Source of the DNA: Ethanoligenens harbinense YUAN-3
GTDB taxonomy: Bacteria > Bacillota > Clostridia > Oscillospirales > Ethanoligenentaceae
Assembly (NCBI RefSeq): GCF_000178115.2
Contig: NC_014828.1
Span: 310,001 to 374,000, forward strand
DNA: 64,000 nt
Direction of reading: 5' to 3'
Part shown: positions 33,891 to 43,831 of the stretch, in pieces
Numbering within the stretch: position 1 is the first letter of the stretch
Layout: each line of letters begins with the position of its first letter
Notes under the pieces: generated by a model
What the model was told of the DNA's origin: nothing
Databases searched by the model: none
The model's input: only the letters and a program-made list of their open reading frames with translations
Made by a program: the position numbers and the translations under genes

Positions 33891-35209
33891 CCGGCACACC
33901 CTGCCCGATCACCGTTGTTGGTGCGGGGCTGGCGGGCTGCGAAGCCGCGTGGCAGGCCGCGAACTGCGGCGCGCAGGTCACGCTGGTGGAAATGAAGCCT
34001 GCGCGGTTCTCCCCCGCGCACCACAGCCTGGATTTTGCCGAGCTGGTCTGCTCCAATTCCCTGCGGGCCGAAGGCCTGACCAATGCCGTGGGTCTGCTCA
34101 AGGAGGAGATGCGCCGGCTGGATTCGCTCATCCTCGCCTGCGCGGACGCCACCCGCGTGCCCGCCGGCGGCGCGCTGGCGGTGGACCGCGCGGGCTTTTC
34201 CCGCATGGTAACGGAAAAGCTCGAGGCGCACCCGTGCATCACGGTGGAGCGGCGGGAACTGTCGGACATCCCGGCGGGTCCCTGTGTGGTCGCCACCGGC
34301 CCGCTGACCGACGGCGCCATGGCAGAAGCGGTCGTCCGTGCGTGCGGCGGCGAAGCGCCGCTGCATTTCTACGACGCGGCCGCTCCGATCGTCACCGCCG
34401 AAAGCCTCGATTTTGACAAGGTCTATTTTGCCGCGCGCTACGGCAAAGGCGGCGCCGATTACATCAACTGCCCGATGACCAAAGAAGAATACGACGCGTT
34501 CTACGACGCGCTGCTCACCGCCGAACCCGCGGAAGTGCACGGCTTTGAAAAAAGTGACCCGCATGTGTTCGAGGGCTGCATGCCGGTGGAAGTGATGGCC
34601 GCCCGCGGGCGGGACACGTTGCGGTTCGGGCCGCTCAAGCCGGTGGGTCTGCCCGACCCGAGGACCGGGAGGGAGCCGTACGCCGTGGTGCAGCTGCGGC
34701 ACGACGACGCGGCCGGCGGCCTCTACAACCTGGTGGGATTCCAGACGCACTTGCGTTTTCCTGAGCAGAAACGGGTATTTTCGATGATTCCCGGGCTGGA
34801 GCGGGCGGAGTTCGTGCGGTATGGCGTGATGCACCGCAACACCTTTCTGAACGCGCCCGGTCTGCTTGACAGGTTCTACCGGCTCAAAAGCGATCCGCGT
34901 GTCTTTTTCGCTGGGCAGATGACCGGCGTGGAGGGCTATCTCGAATCCGCCGCATCCGGGCTGGACGCGGGCCTGAACTGCGCCCGGCAGACGATGGGCC
35001 TGCCTTTGGCGGATTTCACCGAAAAGACGGCCATCGGCGCGCTGGCGCACTACATCAGCGGGGCGGACGGCAAACAGTTTCAGCCGATGAACGTCAATTT
35101 CGGCATCATTGCGCCGCTGGAAAAGCGGGTGAAAGCCAAACGCGCGCGGTATGAGGCAGTCTCCGCCCGTGCGCTGGAAACGCTGGATACCATCCGCGCT
35201 GCGTGGTGA
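33887..35209 (+). CDS. trmFO: Folate-dependent tRNA (uracil-5-)-methyltransferase TrmFO
   Basis: The 440-residue flavoprotein makes m5U54 (ribothymidine) in the T-loop of tRNA, using methylenetetrahydrofolate and FADH2. The FAD-binding motif [16 protein letters not shown] is at the N-terminus, followed by the family blocks [20 protein letters not shown] and [17 protein letters not shown]. Length matches the family. It is translationally coupled to topA, an arrangement widely conserved in Firmicutes. Confidence 0.96.
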   Translation: MTGTPCPITVVGAGLAGCEAAWQAANCGAQVTLVEMKPARFSPAHHSLDFAELVCSNSLRAEGLTNAVGLLKEEMRRLDSLILACADATRVPAGGALAVDRAGFSRMVTEKLEAHPCITVERRELSDIPAGPCVVATGPLTDGAMAEAVVRACGGEAPLHFYDAAAPIVTAESLDFDKVYFAARYGKGGADYINCPMTKEEYDAFYDALLTAEPAEVHGFEKSDPHVFEGCMPVEVMAARGRDTLRFGPLKPVGLPDPRTGREPYAVVQLRHDDAAGGLYNLVGFQTHLRFPEQKRVFSMIPGLERAEFVRYGVMHRNTFLNAPGLLDRFYRLKSDPRVFFAGQMTGVEGYLESAASGLDAGLNCARQTMGLPLADFTEKTAIGALAHYISGADGKQFQPMNVNFGIIAPLEKRVKAKRARYEAVSARALETLDTIRAAW

Positions 35210-35305
35210 CATCTTTTTTAAAAGAAACGGCCGTCTCAAAGAGGACGGCGTCAAGATACGACCCTTTGAATATGCGCCGGATAACGCGGCAGAATGGAGC
35301 TTGGC

Positions 35306-36307
35306 ATGAGGATCATTATGGACGGTCTCGGCGGCGACAATGCGCCGGACGAAATGTTGGAGGGCGCACGCCTTGCGGTAAAGGAATACGGTGTGGAGAT
35401 CCTGATTACGGGGGAGAAGGAAAAACTGCGCGCAGTGGCCTATGAAAAAAGCGTGCCTCTGGACGGCATTGAGATCCTGGAAGCGGACGGCGCGCTGACG
35501 ATGGACGACGCGCCCACCGAGGTGCTGCGCGGCAAAAAGAACTGCTCGATGGCCGTGGGGCTGCGCGCGCTGGCCGAAGGGCGGGGCGACGCGTTTGTCA
35601 GCGCGGGTAACACCGGCGCGATGGTGGTGGGTTCGCGGTCCATCATCGGGTGCGTGGACGGTCTGCGCCGCCCGGCGCTGGCGCCTATCCTGCCGCACAC
35701 GACCGGCTGCTTTATGCTGTTGGACGGCGGGGCCAATGTGGAATGCCGCCCCGAGATGCTGTTGCAGTTCGGACATATGGGCGCGATCTATATGGAAAAA
35801 ATCCTTTCCATTCAGAGCCCGCGTGTGGGTCTGGCCAACATCGGCGCCGAGGAACACAAGGGCACGCAGCTCGCGCAGGACGCTTACGCCCTGCTAAAGA
35901 ATTCTTCCCTGCGTTTCGTGGGCAATGTGGAAGGGCGCGACATCCCGTTCGGCGCGTGCGACGTGCTGGTGGCCGATGGTTTTACCGGAAACATTATCCT
36001 CAAGCTGATGGAGGGGATGGGCCTGTTCATGGGGCAGACTATCAAAGGCATGTTCACCCGCAACATGCTGACCATGGGTGCCGCACTGGTCCTCAAGCCC
36101 GCGCTGGAAGGATTCAAAAAGAAGATGGATTACACCGAATACGGCGGCGCGCCGCTGATGGGGTTAAAAAAGCCGGTCATCAAGGCACATGGCAGTTCCA
36201 ACGCACACGCGTTCCAGAACGCGGTGCGGCAGGCGGTGGCGTTTGTCAAGGAAGATGTCATTGCGGAAATCGAGGGAACCCGGCCGCAGGCCAGCTCTGC
36301 GGGCTGA
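35306..36307 (+). CDS. plsX: Phosphate acyltransferase PlsX
   Basis: PlsX transfers acyl groups from acyl-ACP to phosphate, feeding phospholipid synthesis through PlsY. The 333-residue protein shows IIMDGLGGDNAP at the N-terminus (MDGLGGD replaces the more usual MDAMGGD), SAGNTGAMV, FMLLDGGANVECRPE and KKPVIKAHGSSNAHAF near the end, all family blocks. The start follows GGAG by 6 bases; the ATG four codons upstream overlaps that site. A small ACP-like gene follows, then rnc. Confidence 0.95.
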   Translation: MRIIMDGLGGDNAPDEMLEGARLAVKEYGVEILITGEKEKLRAVAYEKSVPLDGIEILEADGALTMDDAPTEVLRGKKNCSMAVGLRALAEGRGDAFVSAGNTGAMVVGSRSIIGCVDGLRRPALAPILPHTTGCFMLLDGGANVECRPEMLLQFGHMGAIYMEKILSIQSPRVGLANIGAEEHKGTQLAQDAYALLKNSSLRFVGNVEGRDIPFGACDVLVADGFTGNIILKLMEGMGLFMGQTIKGMFTRNMLTMGAALVLKPALEGFKKKMDYTEYGGAPLMGLKKPVIKAHGSSNAHAFQNAVRQAVAFVKEDVIAEIEGTRPQASSAG

Positions 36308-36409
36308 GCAAACACGTGCGGTCGGGCGCGGCATATACTGCCACTGATGCCGCTTTTCCATGGAAAGGCGGGCGGCAGATCGAACATTTCGGCAGGGGAG
36401 GTGTTTGCA

Positions 36410-36640
36410 GTGGTGCTTGAACGCGTGAAAGCGCTGGCGGCCGAACAATTCGATGTGGAAGAGGATGAGCTCGGCGCCGAAACCGCATTCGAAGAACTGG
36501 GTGCGGAGCCGGAAGACGTGGCGGATTTTCTGCTGGCTCTGGACGACGAATTCGATATCGATCTTTCCGATATCGAACTGGACCGCATCGTGACGATCGG
36601 CGACGCCGTGGATGCGGTGAAGGATATGCTGGGGCAATAG
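36410..36640 (+). CDS. Acyl carrier protein homologue lacking the phosphopantetheine serine
   Basis: A 76-residue acidic helical protein in the normal acpP position between plsX and rnc. It aligns along its whole length with ACP (ERVKALAAEQFDV, then LLALDDEFDIDLSD), yet the 4'-phosphopantetheine motif DSL is replaced by Glu33-Pro34-Glu35 in ELGAEPEDV. Without the serine it cannot carry an acyl chain. The start is GTG at 36410, 6 bases after GGGGAGGTG; the longer frame to 36347 has no site. It may be a degenerate copy, a regulatory ACP mimic or a structural protein; a functional acpP must lie elsewhere. Confidence 0.85.
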   Translation: MVLERVKALAAEQFDVEEDELGAETAFEELGAEPEDVADFLLALDDEFDIDLSDIELDRIVTIGDAVDAVKDMLGQ

Positions 36641-36688
36641 CCCGCCCCACGCACAAAAACAGAAAACGGAAAAAGACCGGAGGAACCC

Positions 36689-37369
36689 ATGCTCGAAGAA
36701 CTCGAAAAAAATCTGGGCTATACGTTTGCGGATAAAAGCCTGCTGGAAAACGCGCTCACCCATTCCTCATATGCCAACGAGATGAAGAAGCACAGCTGTG
36801 GAAGCAACGAACGGCTGGAGTTTCTGGGCGACGCGGTGCTGGGGATCATCTCTGCGGAATACCTTTATTTCCATCACACCCGCGTGCCGGAGGGTGAGCT
36901 CACCCGCCTGCGCGCATCCATGGTCTGCGAGCGCTCGCTGCAGGGATTTGCGCGCACCGTGGAGTTGGGCCGTTGGCTTCGGCTGGGGCGCGGCGAAGAA
37001 AACACCGGCGGCAGGGAGCGCTCGTCCATTCTGGCGGATGCGTTCGAGGCCGTCATCGCCGCCATCTATATCGACGGCGGGTTCCCCGCAGCCAAACGCT
37101 TTGTCACCCGCTTTGCCGACAGCTTTTTTGCCGCGCACTTGGAAAACGGACGCCGCGACTACAAAACGGAGCTGCAGGAGATCGTCCAGAAAAACCATGG
37201 AGAAAAGCTGGAATATGTGCTGGTGGGGGAATCCGGTCCCGACCACGACAAACAGTTTTTGGTGGAAGTGCATCTGAACAACAACTGCATCGGCGCAGGG
37301 CGCGGCGGCAGCAAGAAGGAAGCTGAGCAGATGGCCGCCCGCGAAGCGCTTTCCCTGATGGGACAGTAA
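36689..37369 (+). CDS. rnc: Ribonuclease III
   Basis: A 226-residue double-strand RNA nuclease used in rRNA and mRNA maturation. The RNase III signature NERLEFLGDAVLG (about 38-50) holds the metal-binding residues, with a second acidic cluster DAFEAVIAAIYIDGG (about 117-131); a double-strand RNA-binding domain occupies about 155-225. It follows the ACP-like gene in the classic plsX-acp-rnc-smc-ftsY arrangement. The start follows GGAGGAACCC. Confidence 0.96.
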   Translation: MLEELEKNLGYTFADKSLLENALTHSSYANEMKKHSCGSNERLEFLGDAVLGIISAEYLYFHHTRVPEGELTRLRASMVCERSLQGFARTVELGRWLRLGRGEENTGGRERSSILADAFEAVIAAIYIDGGFPAAKRFVTRFADSFFAAHLENGRRDYKTELQEIVQKNHGEKLEYVLVGESGPDHDKQFLVEVHLNNNCIGAGRGGSKKEAEQMAAREALSLMGQ

Positions 37370-37382
37370 AAAGGAGGACGCC

Positions 37383-38387
37383 GTGGGCAAAGCAGCGAAC
37401 GTGGCTTTTTTTGTGCCCCATCTGGGCTGCGCGCACGCCTGCTCGTTCTGTGACCAGCGCAGCATCGCCGGGCAGGCCGCCCCGCCGTCTCCCGCAGACG
37501 TGGCGGGCACGCTTGCCCGCGTCCGGGAGCAAATGGGCAGCCGCTCCCGCGATGCGGAGGTCGCCTTTTTCGGCGGCAGTTTCACCGCCATTCCGCGCCG
37601 GCAGATGCTGGCACTTCTGGAAGCCGTCGCACCGTTTCTCGGTGCGGACGGCTTTTCGGGTATCCGTGTCTCCACCCGGCCGGATGCTGTGGACGATGAT
37701 GTGCTGGCGCTGCTGCGGGCACACGGCGTGACATCCATCGAGCTTGGCGCGCAGAGCATGGACGACGCGGTGCTGTGCCGGAACGGCCGCGGCCACACCG
37801 CCCGGCAGGTGCGGGACGCCGCCTTGCGCGTCGGGCGTGCGGGGTTTTCGCTTGGTCTGCAAATGATGACCGGCCTACCCGGGGACGGTCCGGCAGGCGC
37901 GCGCCGCACCGCGCGCGAACTGGCCGCCCTGCATCCGGATACCGTGCGCATTTATCCGGCTCTGGTGCTCCGGGGCACGCGCATGGCCGCCTGGTGGGCA
38001 GACGGCACGTATGAACCCCAGCCGCTGGATGACGCCGTGCTGCTCTGTGCCGCGCTGTTCGATTATTTTACCCGCAGAGGCATCCGTGTGCTGCGGATGG
38101 GCCTGCATGCCGAGCCTTCGCTGGAACAGAACCTCCTGGCCGGACCGTGGCATCCCGCGTTTGGCGAGCTTTGCGAAAGCCGCGTCTACTATACCCGCGC
38201 GCGCCGGGCGCTGGCCCGTGCCCCCGGTGCCGACTGCCTGCTCGCCCCGCGTGGCGAAACCGGCAAAGTGGCAGGCCAGCACCGGCGCAACCTCCTCGCG
38301 CTTGAGGCGCGGGTGGACCGCCGTTTACATATCCGTGAAGACCCCGGTCTGCCGCCCCTTGCGGTGCGCGCGGTCAAATGCCTGTAA
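37383..38387 (+). CDS. Elp3-like radical SAM protein
   Basis: A 334-residue radical SAM enzyme. Cys16, Cys20 and Cys23 in CAHACSFC bind the 4Fe-4S cluster; EVAFFGGSFTAIP and the IELGAQSMDD segment fit the Elp3-like subgroup, while GLPGD lies in the barrel. No acetyltransferase domain is present, unlike true Elp3. A substrate is not predictable, though a tRNA or cofactor target is plausible. It starts with GTG after AAGGAGGACGCC. The same gene occurs between rnc and smc in many Clostridia. Confidence 0.85.
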   Translation: MGKAANVAFFVPHLGCAHACSFCDQRSIAGQAAPPSPADVAGTLARVREQMGSRSRDAEVAFFGGSFTAIPRRQMLALLEAVAPFLGADGFSGIRVSTRPDAVDDDVLALLRAHGVTSIELGAQSMDDAVLCRNGRGHTARQVRDAALRVGRAGFSLGLQMMTGLPGDGPAGARRTARELAALHPDTVRIYPALVLRGTRMAAWWADGTYEPQPLDDAVLLCAALFDYFTRRGIRVLRMGLHAEPSLEQNLLAGPWHPAFGELCESRVYYTRARRALARAPGADCLLAPRGETGKVAGQHRRNLLALEARVDRRLHIREDPGLPPLAVRAVKCL

Positions 38388-38429
38388 TGCGCTATAGCCT
38401 GATATGCGACGAGAGGGGAGCTGGATAAT

Positions 38430-39140
38430 GTGAAGATCACGGTTCTGCACGGGCAGATGCATCAGGGCAGTACATATCACCTCACCAAAATGGTGCTGGA
38501 CAGGCTTTCCGGCCCCGATACGGCCATCCGGGAATTTTTCATGCCGAAGGACATGCCCGCGCCCTGTGTGGGCTGCAACCGCTGCTTCCTGGAGGGAGAG
38601 GAGAACTGCCCGCAGGCGGATGCCGTCCGCCCCGTCGCGGAAGCGCTGGAGGAAGCCGACCTGATCGTGCTCGAATCGCCCTGCTATGTGTTCGGAATGA
38701 CCGGGCAGCTCAAGATATTGCTGGACCATCTGGGCTACCGCTGGATGCCTCACCGCCCGCATCCGAAAATGTTCCGTAAAGTGGGCTTGGCGGTGTCCAC
38801 TGCGGCGGGCGGTGGTGCGGATAAGGTGGTCAAAGCCCTCGCAAGGCATTTGTTTTTCTGGGGGGTGCCCGCCATCCACCGCTTCTCGGCGAACGTGCAG
38901 GCCGCAAAGTGGGACGAGGTCAAAGGCGAAAAGCGGAAAAAGCTGGAGAAGCGCGCCGTGTGTACAGCGGCTGCCATCCGGCGGCAGATCGGGCGGGCAA
39001 GGCCCGGCGTCAAAACATGCTTTTTGTTTTATATCATGCGTTCCATGCACAAAAAGGGTGTTTTCAGCCCAACCGACCATGCGCACTGGGAGCGCAACGG
39101 CTGGCTGGACGGGAAAACACCGTGGAAAGACCCGGCCTGA
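38430..39140 (+). CDS. Flavodoxin-like NAD(P)H-dependent oxidoreductase
   Basis: The 236-residue protein has the flavodoxin/NADPH-dependent FMN reductase fold: HGQMHQGSTYHLTKMV at the N-terminus for FMN phosphate, then the cysteine pair of CVGCNRCFLEGEENC, and SPCYVFGMTGQLKILLDHL. The extra cysteines resemble iron-sulfur flavoproteins, but a full CX2CX2CX4-7C cluster motif is only partly present (CVGCNRC then C further on), so cluster binding is possible, not certain. It starts with GTG after GAGGGGAGCTGGATAAT. It sits between the radical SAM gene and smc. Confidence 0.82.
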   Translation: MKITVLHGQMHQGSTYHLTKMVLDRLSGPDTAIREFFMPKDMPAPCVGCNRCFLEGEENCPQADAVRPVAEALEEADLIVLESPCYVFGMTGQLKILLDHLGYRWMPHRPHPKMFRKVGLAVSTAAGGGADKVVKALARHLFFWGVPAIHRFSANVQAAKWDEVKGEKRKKLEKRAVCTAAAIRRQIGRARPGVKTCFLFYIMRSMHKKGVFSPTDHAHWERNGWLDGKTPWKDPA

Positions 39141-39179
39141 CGCCGCTTTACCATTTATGTTGACAGAGGAGATGCGCGC

Positions 39180-42100
39180 GTGTATCTGAAATCGCTGACC
39201 ATCCAGGGATTCAAATCCTTTCCTGACAAAACGGTGCTCACCTTCGGCCCGGGTATCACGGCCGTGGTGGGTCCGAACGGCAGCGGCAAAAGCAATATCA
39301 GCGACGCCATTCGCTGGGTGCTGGGCGAGATGTCGGTGAAAAGCCTGCGCGGCGGCAAAATGGAGGACGTCATCTTCGGCGGCACGCCGGTGCGCCGCCC
39401 GCTGGGCTACGCTGAGGTGAGCCTCACGGTGGATAACAGCGACCATGCGCTGCCGGTGGAGAGCGAGGAGGTCACCGTTACCAGGCGATATTACCGTTCG
39501 GGCGAAAGCGAGTACCGCCTGGGCGGGGCACAGGTGCGCCTGCGCGACATCTACGAGCTGTTCATGGATACCGGCCTCGGGCACGACGGGTACGCCGTCA
39601 TCAGTCAGGGGCGTATCGCCGAGATCGTGGGTGCCCGCAGCGAGGACCGGCGCGAAATCTTTGAAGAAGCGGCGGGTATCGCCAAATTTCGTTTCCGCAA
39701 AGCCGAGGCCGAGCGCCGCCTGGCTTCCACCGAAGAAAATCTCGTGCGTCTGCGCGATATCCTCAGCGAGCTGGAGGCGCGGGTGGGCCCGCTCAAAGAG
39801 CAGGCGGAAAAGGCAAAGCGCTACCTGACGCTGGCGGAAGAGAAACGAACGCTGGAGGTCGGGCTGTGGCTGCATCTGCTGGATGTGCGCCGCGAGGAAC
39901 TGCGCGCCGGAGAGAACAAGCTGGAAATCGCCCGCGCCCGGCACGATGAGTTGGAACGGAAGCTGGACACGGTTGAGCGTACCATCGACGAGGCGTACAT
40001 GCAGGGGCAGAAAGCGGCGGCGGAAGCCGACCGCCTGCGCGGAGAAGCCGCCGCCCGCGAGCAGGAGGCTGTGCAATGTGAAGCGCAGGCCGCGCTGTGC
40101 GAGGGCGATGCGGCGCGCGCCGACCGCACCCGTGCCGAAGTCGAGGAAGAGCATGCCCGCAACGAGCGGTCCGGCAGCGAGGACGAAAGCGGGCTGGCTG
40201 CTTTGCAGACGGAACTAAACGAGAAACAGGACGCGCTGGTCGGCCTGCGGGAAACGCTGGAAGCCTGCGAGTGCGACGTACGGGCGCTGACCGAGGAGGG
40301 GGACGCACAGGCCGCGAAGACGCGTGAAGCGTCCGCACGCCTGGCGCAGGTGCGCGCCCGGCTGGCCGGGTTGGGGCAGCGGAAAAGCGCCGCGCAGGCG
40401 GCAGCCGAAAGCGCCGCCGCCCGTGTGGAGGAGATCGGGCTGAGCGCCGCCGACCGCGAACGGCGGCGCGAACAGGCCGCAACGATGCTGGTGGACGCGC
40501 AGGCCCGCCTGGTCAAAGCGCGGGAAACGGTGCAGGCACTGGAAAACGCCGTGCAGGGTTGCACGCTCAAGCAGGATGCCCGCAGGCAGAAGCTGGCCAA
40601 AGAACAGGAGCGGGTGCGCGCTCTGTCGTTGCGCGCGGGCGAGCGTGCCCAGCGCGCAGCGATGCTCGCGGAGATGGAAAAGAACCTGGAGGGCTTCGCG
40701 CACAGTGTCAAGCTGGTGGTGCGCGAGAGTCGGCGCGGCAGCCTGCGGGGTATCCTCGGGCCGGTGTCGCAACTGCTCTCCGCGCCGGCAGAGGTGGCGG
40801 TGGCGGTGGAGACTGCGCTTGGCGCGTCGGCACAGCACATCGTGGTGGAAAACGAAGAAAACGCCAAGGATGCCATCCGCTTTTTGCAGCGCGCGGAGGG
40901 CGGCCGTGCCACGTTTCTGCCGCTCACCAGCGTGCGCGGCGGCCTGTTGGACGCGCGCGAGATCGCCGGCTGCGCGGGGTATGTCGGCATTGCTTCCGAA
41001 CTCGTTTCGTTTGAGGAGCGCTTCCGCGAGGTGGCCGAGCATCTGCTCGGGCGCACCGTGGTGGCGCGCGACCTCGACAGCGCGGTCACGATGGCCAAGC
41101 GTTTCCGTTACCGGTTCCGCATCGTCACGCTGGACGGGCAGCAGGTCAACGCGGGCGGTTCGCTCACCGGCGGTTCGCGCCGGGCGGGCGCAGGGCTGGT
41201 TTCCCGTCAGGCGGAGATCACCAGGCTGGAAGAAGAAGCGCGCGTGCTTCAGGCACAACTGGCCGAAGCGGAACAGGCCGAACGCCGCGCGAAGGAGAGT
41301 CTTGCCGCCGTGGAGGCCGAAGCGAACGGCGCACGCGGCGAACAGGCACGGGCAAAGGAAGCGGCCATCCGGCTGGAAGGCGAGGAAAAGCGTCTGGCCG
41401 AACAGGCCGACCTGCTCGGCGCGGATATGCGCTCGCTGGAAGAAGAACGCCGCGCCTGCATGGACAAGACCGCCGCGCTGCGCGCGCAGGCGCAGGCGGT
41501 GGAAGAACAGATGGCCGCCTGCGAGCAGGAAGCGGAACAGGCCGAACAGGCGCTGGCTGCCTGCGGCGTGGAGGGTGAAGCGCTGGCCGCGAAGCGTGAA
41601 GAGCAGACCGCCCGCCTGACCGATATCCGCCTGCGGCAGTTGGGCGGCGAAAAGGACGTACAGGCCGTCAAGCAGCGCATCGAGGCGCTGGAAGCGCACC
41701 GCAGCGAGAAAAAGGCCCATGCGGAAACGCTTGCGCTGCGGATGCACACGCTGGAGGAAGAAGCGCGGGAGGCCAGGGAACGTGCACAGGCGCAGACGGC
41801 GCAGGCGGAAGTGCTGCGGGCCAAGGCCGCCGACTGCCGCAGGGAAGCCGAACAGCGTGCGGGCGAGCGCGAGGACCTTGAGCGCCGCACGGTGGAGCTG
41901 CGCGCCGGCTCGCGGGCGCTGGCCGAGGAAAAAGAAAATATGTCGCGTGAGCTGGCGCGGCTGGAAGAACGCAAAGTGACGCTGCAGAACAGCTATGACG
42001 CGCTCATTGCCAAGCTGTGGGAGGAATACGAGCTTACCCGCTCTCAGGCAGAAAAGGAAGTGCCCCGCGTGGAGCGCCCGGATGAGGCGGAAAAGCGGCT

Positions 42101-42761
42101 GAATACGCTGCGGCACGACATCAAGGCGCTGGGCAGCGTCAACCTGGCCGCCATTGATGAATATCGTGAAGTGGAAGAGCGCTATACCTTCATGAAGACC
42201 CAGACCGACGACGTGGAGCGCTCCAAAGCCGAACTGGAAACGCTCATCCGCGGGCTCACCGGGGAGATGCGCGCACAGTTTTCCAAGAAATTCGCGGAGA
42301 TCAACGGGCATTTCGCGTCGATTTTCGTGGAACTGTTCGGCGGCGGCCGGGCCTGGCTGGAGCTGACCGATCCGCAGGACGTGCTGGGCTGCGGTATTGA
42401 GATTCATGTGCAGCCGCCGGGCAAGATCATTAAAAATCTCGCGTCGCTTTCGGGCGGCGAGCAGGCATTCGTGGCCATCGCGCTCTATTTCGCGCTGCTC
42501 AAGGTGAGGCCGTCGCCGTTCTGCGTGCTCGATGAGATCGAGGCCGCGCTCGACGAGCAGAACGTGGTGCGCTATGCATCCTATCTGCGCAGGCTCTGCG
42601 GCAGCACGCAGTTCATCGTCATCACCCACCGGCGCGGCACCATGGACGAGGCCGACATCCTTTACGGCGTCACCATGCAGGACCAGGGCGTGTCCAAGCT
42701 GCTCACGCTGCATCTCGACGAACTGATGGAGAGGCTGGGGCTGGAACAAAAACGTGGATGA
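39180..42761 (+). CDS. smc: Chromosome partition protein Smc
   Basis: The 1193-residue condensin ATPase. The N-terminal head has Walker A GPNGSGKSN at 31-39; two very long coiled coils (about 170-500 and 670-1010) flank a hinge (about 515-655); the C-terminal head has the signature LSGGEQAFVAIAL and Walker B VLDEIEAALDEQN. Smc compacts and resolves the chromosome with ScpA and ScpB, which are not in this window. It starts with GTG after GAGGAGATGCGC. The coiled coils are unusually rich in Ala, Arg and Glu, as expected for a GC-rich genome. Confidence 0.97.
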   Translation: MYLKSLTIQGFKSFPDKTVLTFGPGITAVVGPNGSGKSNISDAIRWVLGEMSVKSLRGGKMEDVIFGGTPVRRPLGYAEVSLTVDNSDHALPVESEEVTVTRRYYRSGESEYRLGGAQVRLRDIYELFMDTGLGHDGYAVISQGRIAEIVGARSEDRREIFEEAAGIAKFRFRKAEAERRLASTEENLVRLRDILSELEARVGPLKEQAEKAKRYLTLAEEKRTLEVGLWLHLLDVRREELRAGENKLEIARARHDELERKLDTVERTIDEAYMQGQKAAAEADRLRGEAAAREQEAVQCEAQAALCEGDAARADRTRAEVEEEHARNERSGSEDESGLAALQTELNEKQDALVGLRETLEACECDVRALTEEGDAQAAKTREASARLAQVRARLAGLGQRKSAAQAAAESAAARVEEIGLSAADRERRREQAATMLVDAQARLVKARETVQALENAVQGCTLKQDARRQKLAKEQERVRALSLRAGERAQRAAMLAEMEKNLEGFAHSVKLVVRESRRGSLRGILGPVSQLLSAPAEVAVAVETALGASAQHIVVENEENAKDAIRFLQRAEGGRATFLPLTSVRGGLLDAREIAGCAGYVGIASELVSFEERFREVAEHLLGRTVVARDLDSAVTMAKRFRYRFRIVTLDGQQVNAGGSLTGGSRRAGAGLVSRQAEITRLEEEARVLQAQLAEAEQAERRAKESLAAVEAEANGARGEQARAKEAAIRLEGEEKRLAEQADLLGADMRSLEEERRACMDKTAALRAQAQAVEEQMAACEQEAEQAEQALAACGVEGEALAAKREEQTARLTDIRLRQLGGEKDVQAVKQRIEALEAHRSEKKAHAETLALRMHTLEEEAREARERAQAQTAQAEVLRAKAADCRREAEQRAGEREDLERRTVELRAGSRALAEEKENMSRELARLEERKVTLQNSYDALIAKLWEEYELTRSQAEKEVPRVERPDEAEKRLNTLRHDIKALGSVNLAAIDEYREVEERYTFMKTQTDDVERSKAELETLIRGLTGEMRAQFSKKFAEINGHFASIFVELFGGGRAWLELTDPQDVLGCGIEIHVQPPGKIIKNLASLSGGEQAFVAIALYFALLKVRPSPFCVLDEIEAALDEQNVVRYASYLRRLCGSTQFIVITHRRGTMDEADILYGVTMQDQGVSKLLTLHLDELMERLGLEQKRG

Positions 42762-42785
42762 AGCCTGTATTCCCCGCCCGAAACA

Positions 42786-42794
42786 TGGTATAAT
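42786..42794 (+). promoter_or_regulatory. Extended -10 promoter of ftsY
   Basis: TGGTATAAT, an extended -10 (TGn-TATAAT) without a good -35, 73 bases before ftsY and directly after smc. Confidence 0.5.
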
Positions 42795-42866
42795 AGCAGG
42801 TAATGGAAACGGCTCGGGGGCTATGCGCGCAGACGCGGCCCCGTGCCCGCATACGGGGGGATACGC

Positions 42867-43805
42867 ATGGGCGTTTTTGATAAGATCCGCGCGGGGCTGG
42901 CCAAGACCCGCGCGTCGGTCGCGGGGCGGATGGGGCAGGTGTTCCACGGGCGCGGCAAGGTGGACGAGGAACTGTTCGAAGAACTGGAGGACGTGCTGGT
43001 CTCCTCCGACGTGGGTGTGGCAACTTCCACCTATCTCATCGAAAAGCTGCGCGGCCGGGTGAAAAAAGAACACATCGTCGATACCGACGGCGTGCGCGAG
43101 GCGCTCAAGGCCGTGATGACGGGGGAACTGGAAGGCGATGTGTCGCTCCTGTTGGCTCCCGCACCGGCGGTGCTGCTGGTCATCGGGGTCAACGGCGTGG
43201 GCAAGACCACCACCATCGGCAAGCTGGCCGCCCAGCTTAAAGCCGAGGGAAAAGCGGTGCTGCTGGGCGCGGCGGATACGTTCCGCGCCGCCGCCATCGA
43301 CCAGTTGGAGATCTGGGCGGAGCGCGCCGGGGTGGACATCGTCAAGCAGAAAGAGGGCGCCGATCCCGCCGCCGTAGTGTTCGACGCGGTGCAGGCCGGC
43401 AAGGCGCGCGGTGCGGACGTGGTCATCTGCGACACGGCCGGCCGCCTGCACAATAAAAAGAGCCTGATGGACGAACTGTCGAAGATTTCCCGCGTGATCG
43501 ACCGGGAACTGCCGGGCGCGGCGCGCGAAAACCTGCTTGTGCTCGACGCGACCACCGGGCAGAACGCCGTCAACCAGGCCAAGCAGTTCAAAGAGGCCGC
43601 CGGGCTCACCGGCATCATCCTCACCAAGCTCGACGGCACCGCGCGCGGCGGCGTGGTCTTCGCCATCCGCCATGAGCTGGGTGTGCCGGTGAAATACATC
43701 GGCGTGGGCGAGCAGATCGACGATTTGCAGCCGTTCGATCCCCGCGCGTTCGTGGACGCATTGTTCCAGGGTGCGGACGAGGAAGCCGCCGGGCAGGACG
43801 GTTGA
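42867..43805 (+). CDS. ftsY: Signal recognition particle receptor FtsY
   Basis: A 312-residue SRP GTPase that receives ribosome-nascent chain complexes at the membrane. An N domain (about 15-95) precedes the G domain with [14 protein letters not shown] (G1), [10 protein letters not shown] (G3) and [10 protein letters not shown] (G4). The acidic A domain of E. coli FtsY is absent, as usual in Firmicutes. [11 protein letters not shown] is the start, 6 bases after GGGGGG. It follows smc with its own -10 element. Confidence 0.96.
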   Translation: MGVFDKIRAGLAKTRASVAGRMGQVFHGRGKVDEELFEELEDVLVSSDVGVATSTYLIEKLRGRVKKEHIVDTDGVREALKAVMTGELEGDVSLLLAPAPAVLLVIGVNGVGKTTTIGKLAAQLKAEGKAVLLGAADTFRAAAIDQLEIWAERAGVDIVKQKEGADPAAVVFDAVQAGKARGADVVICDTAGRLHNKKSLMDELSKISRVIDRELPGAARENLLVLDATTGQNAVNQAKQFKEAAGLTGIILTKLDGTARGGVVFAIRHELGVPVKYIGVGEQIDDLQPFDPRAFVDALFQGADEEAAGQDG

Positions 43806-43831
43806 TTTTGGAAGTATAAAGGAGACTGGAT

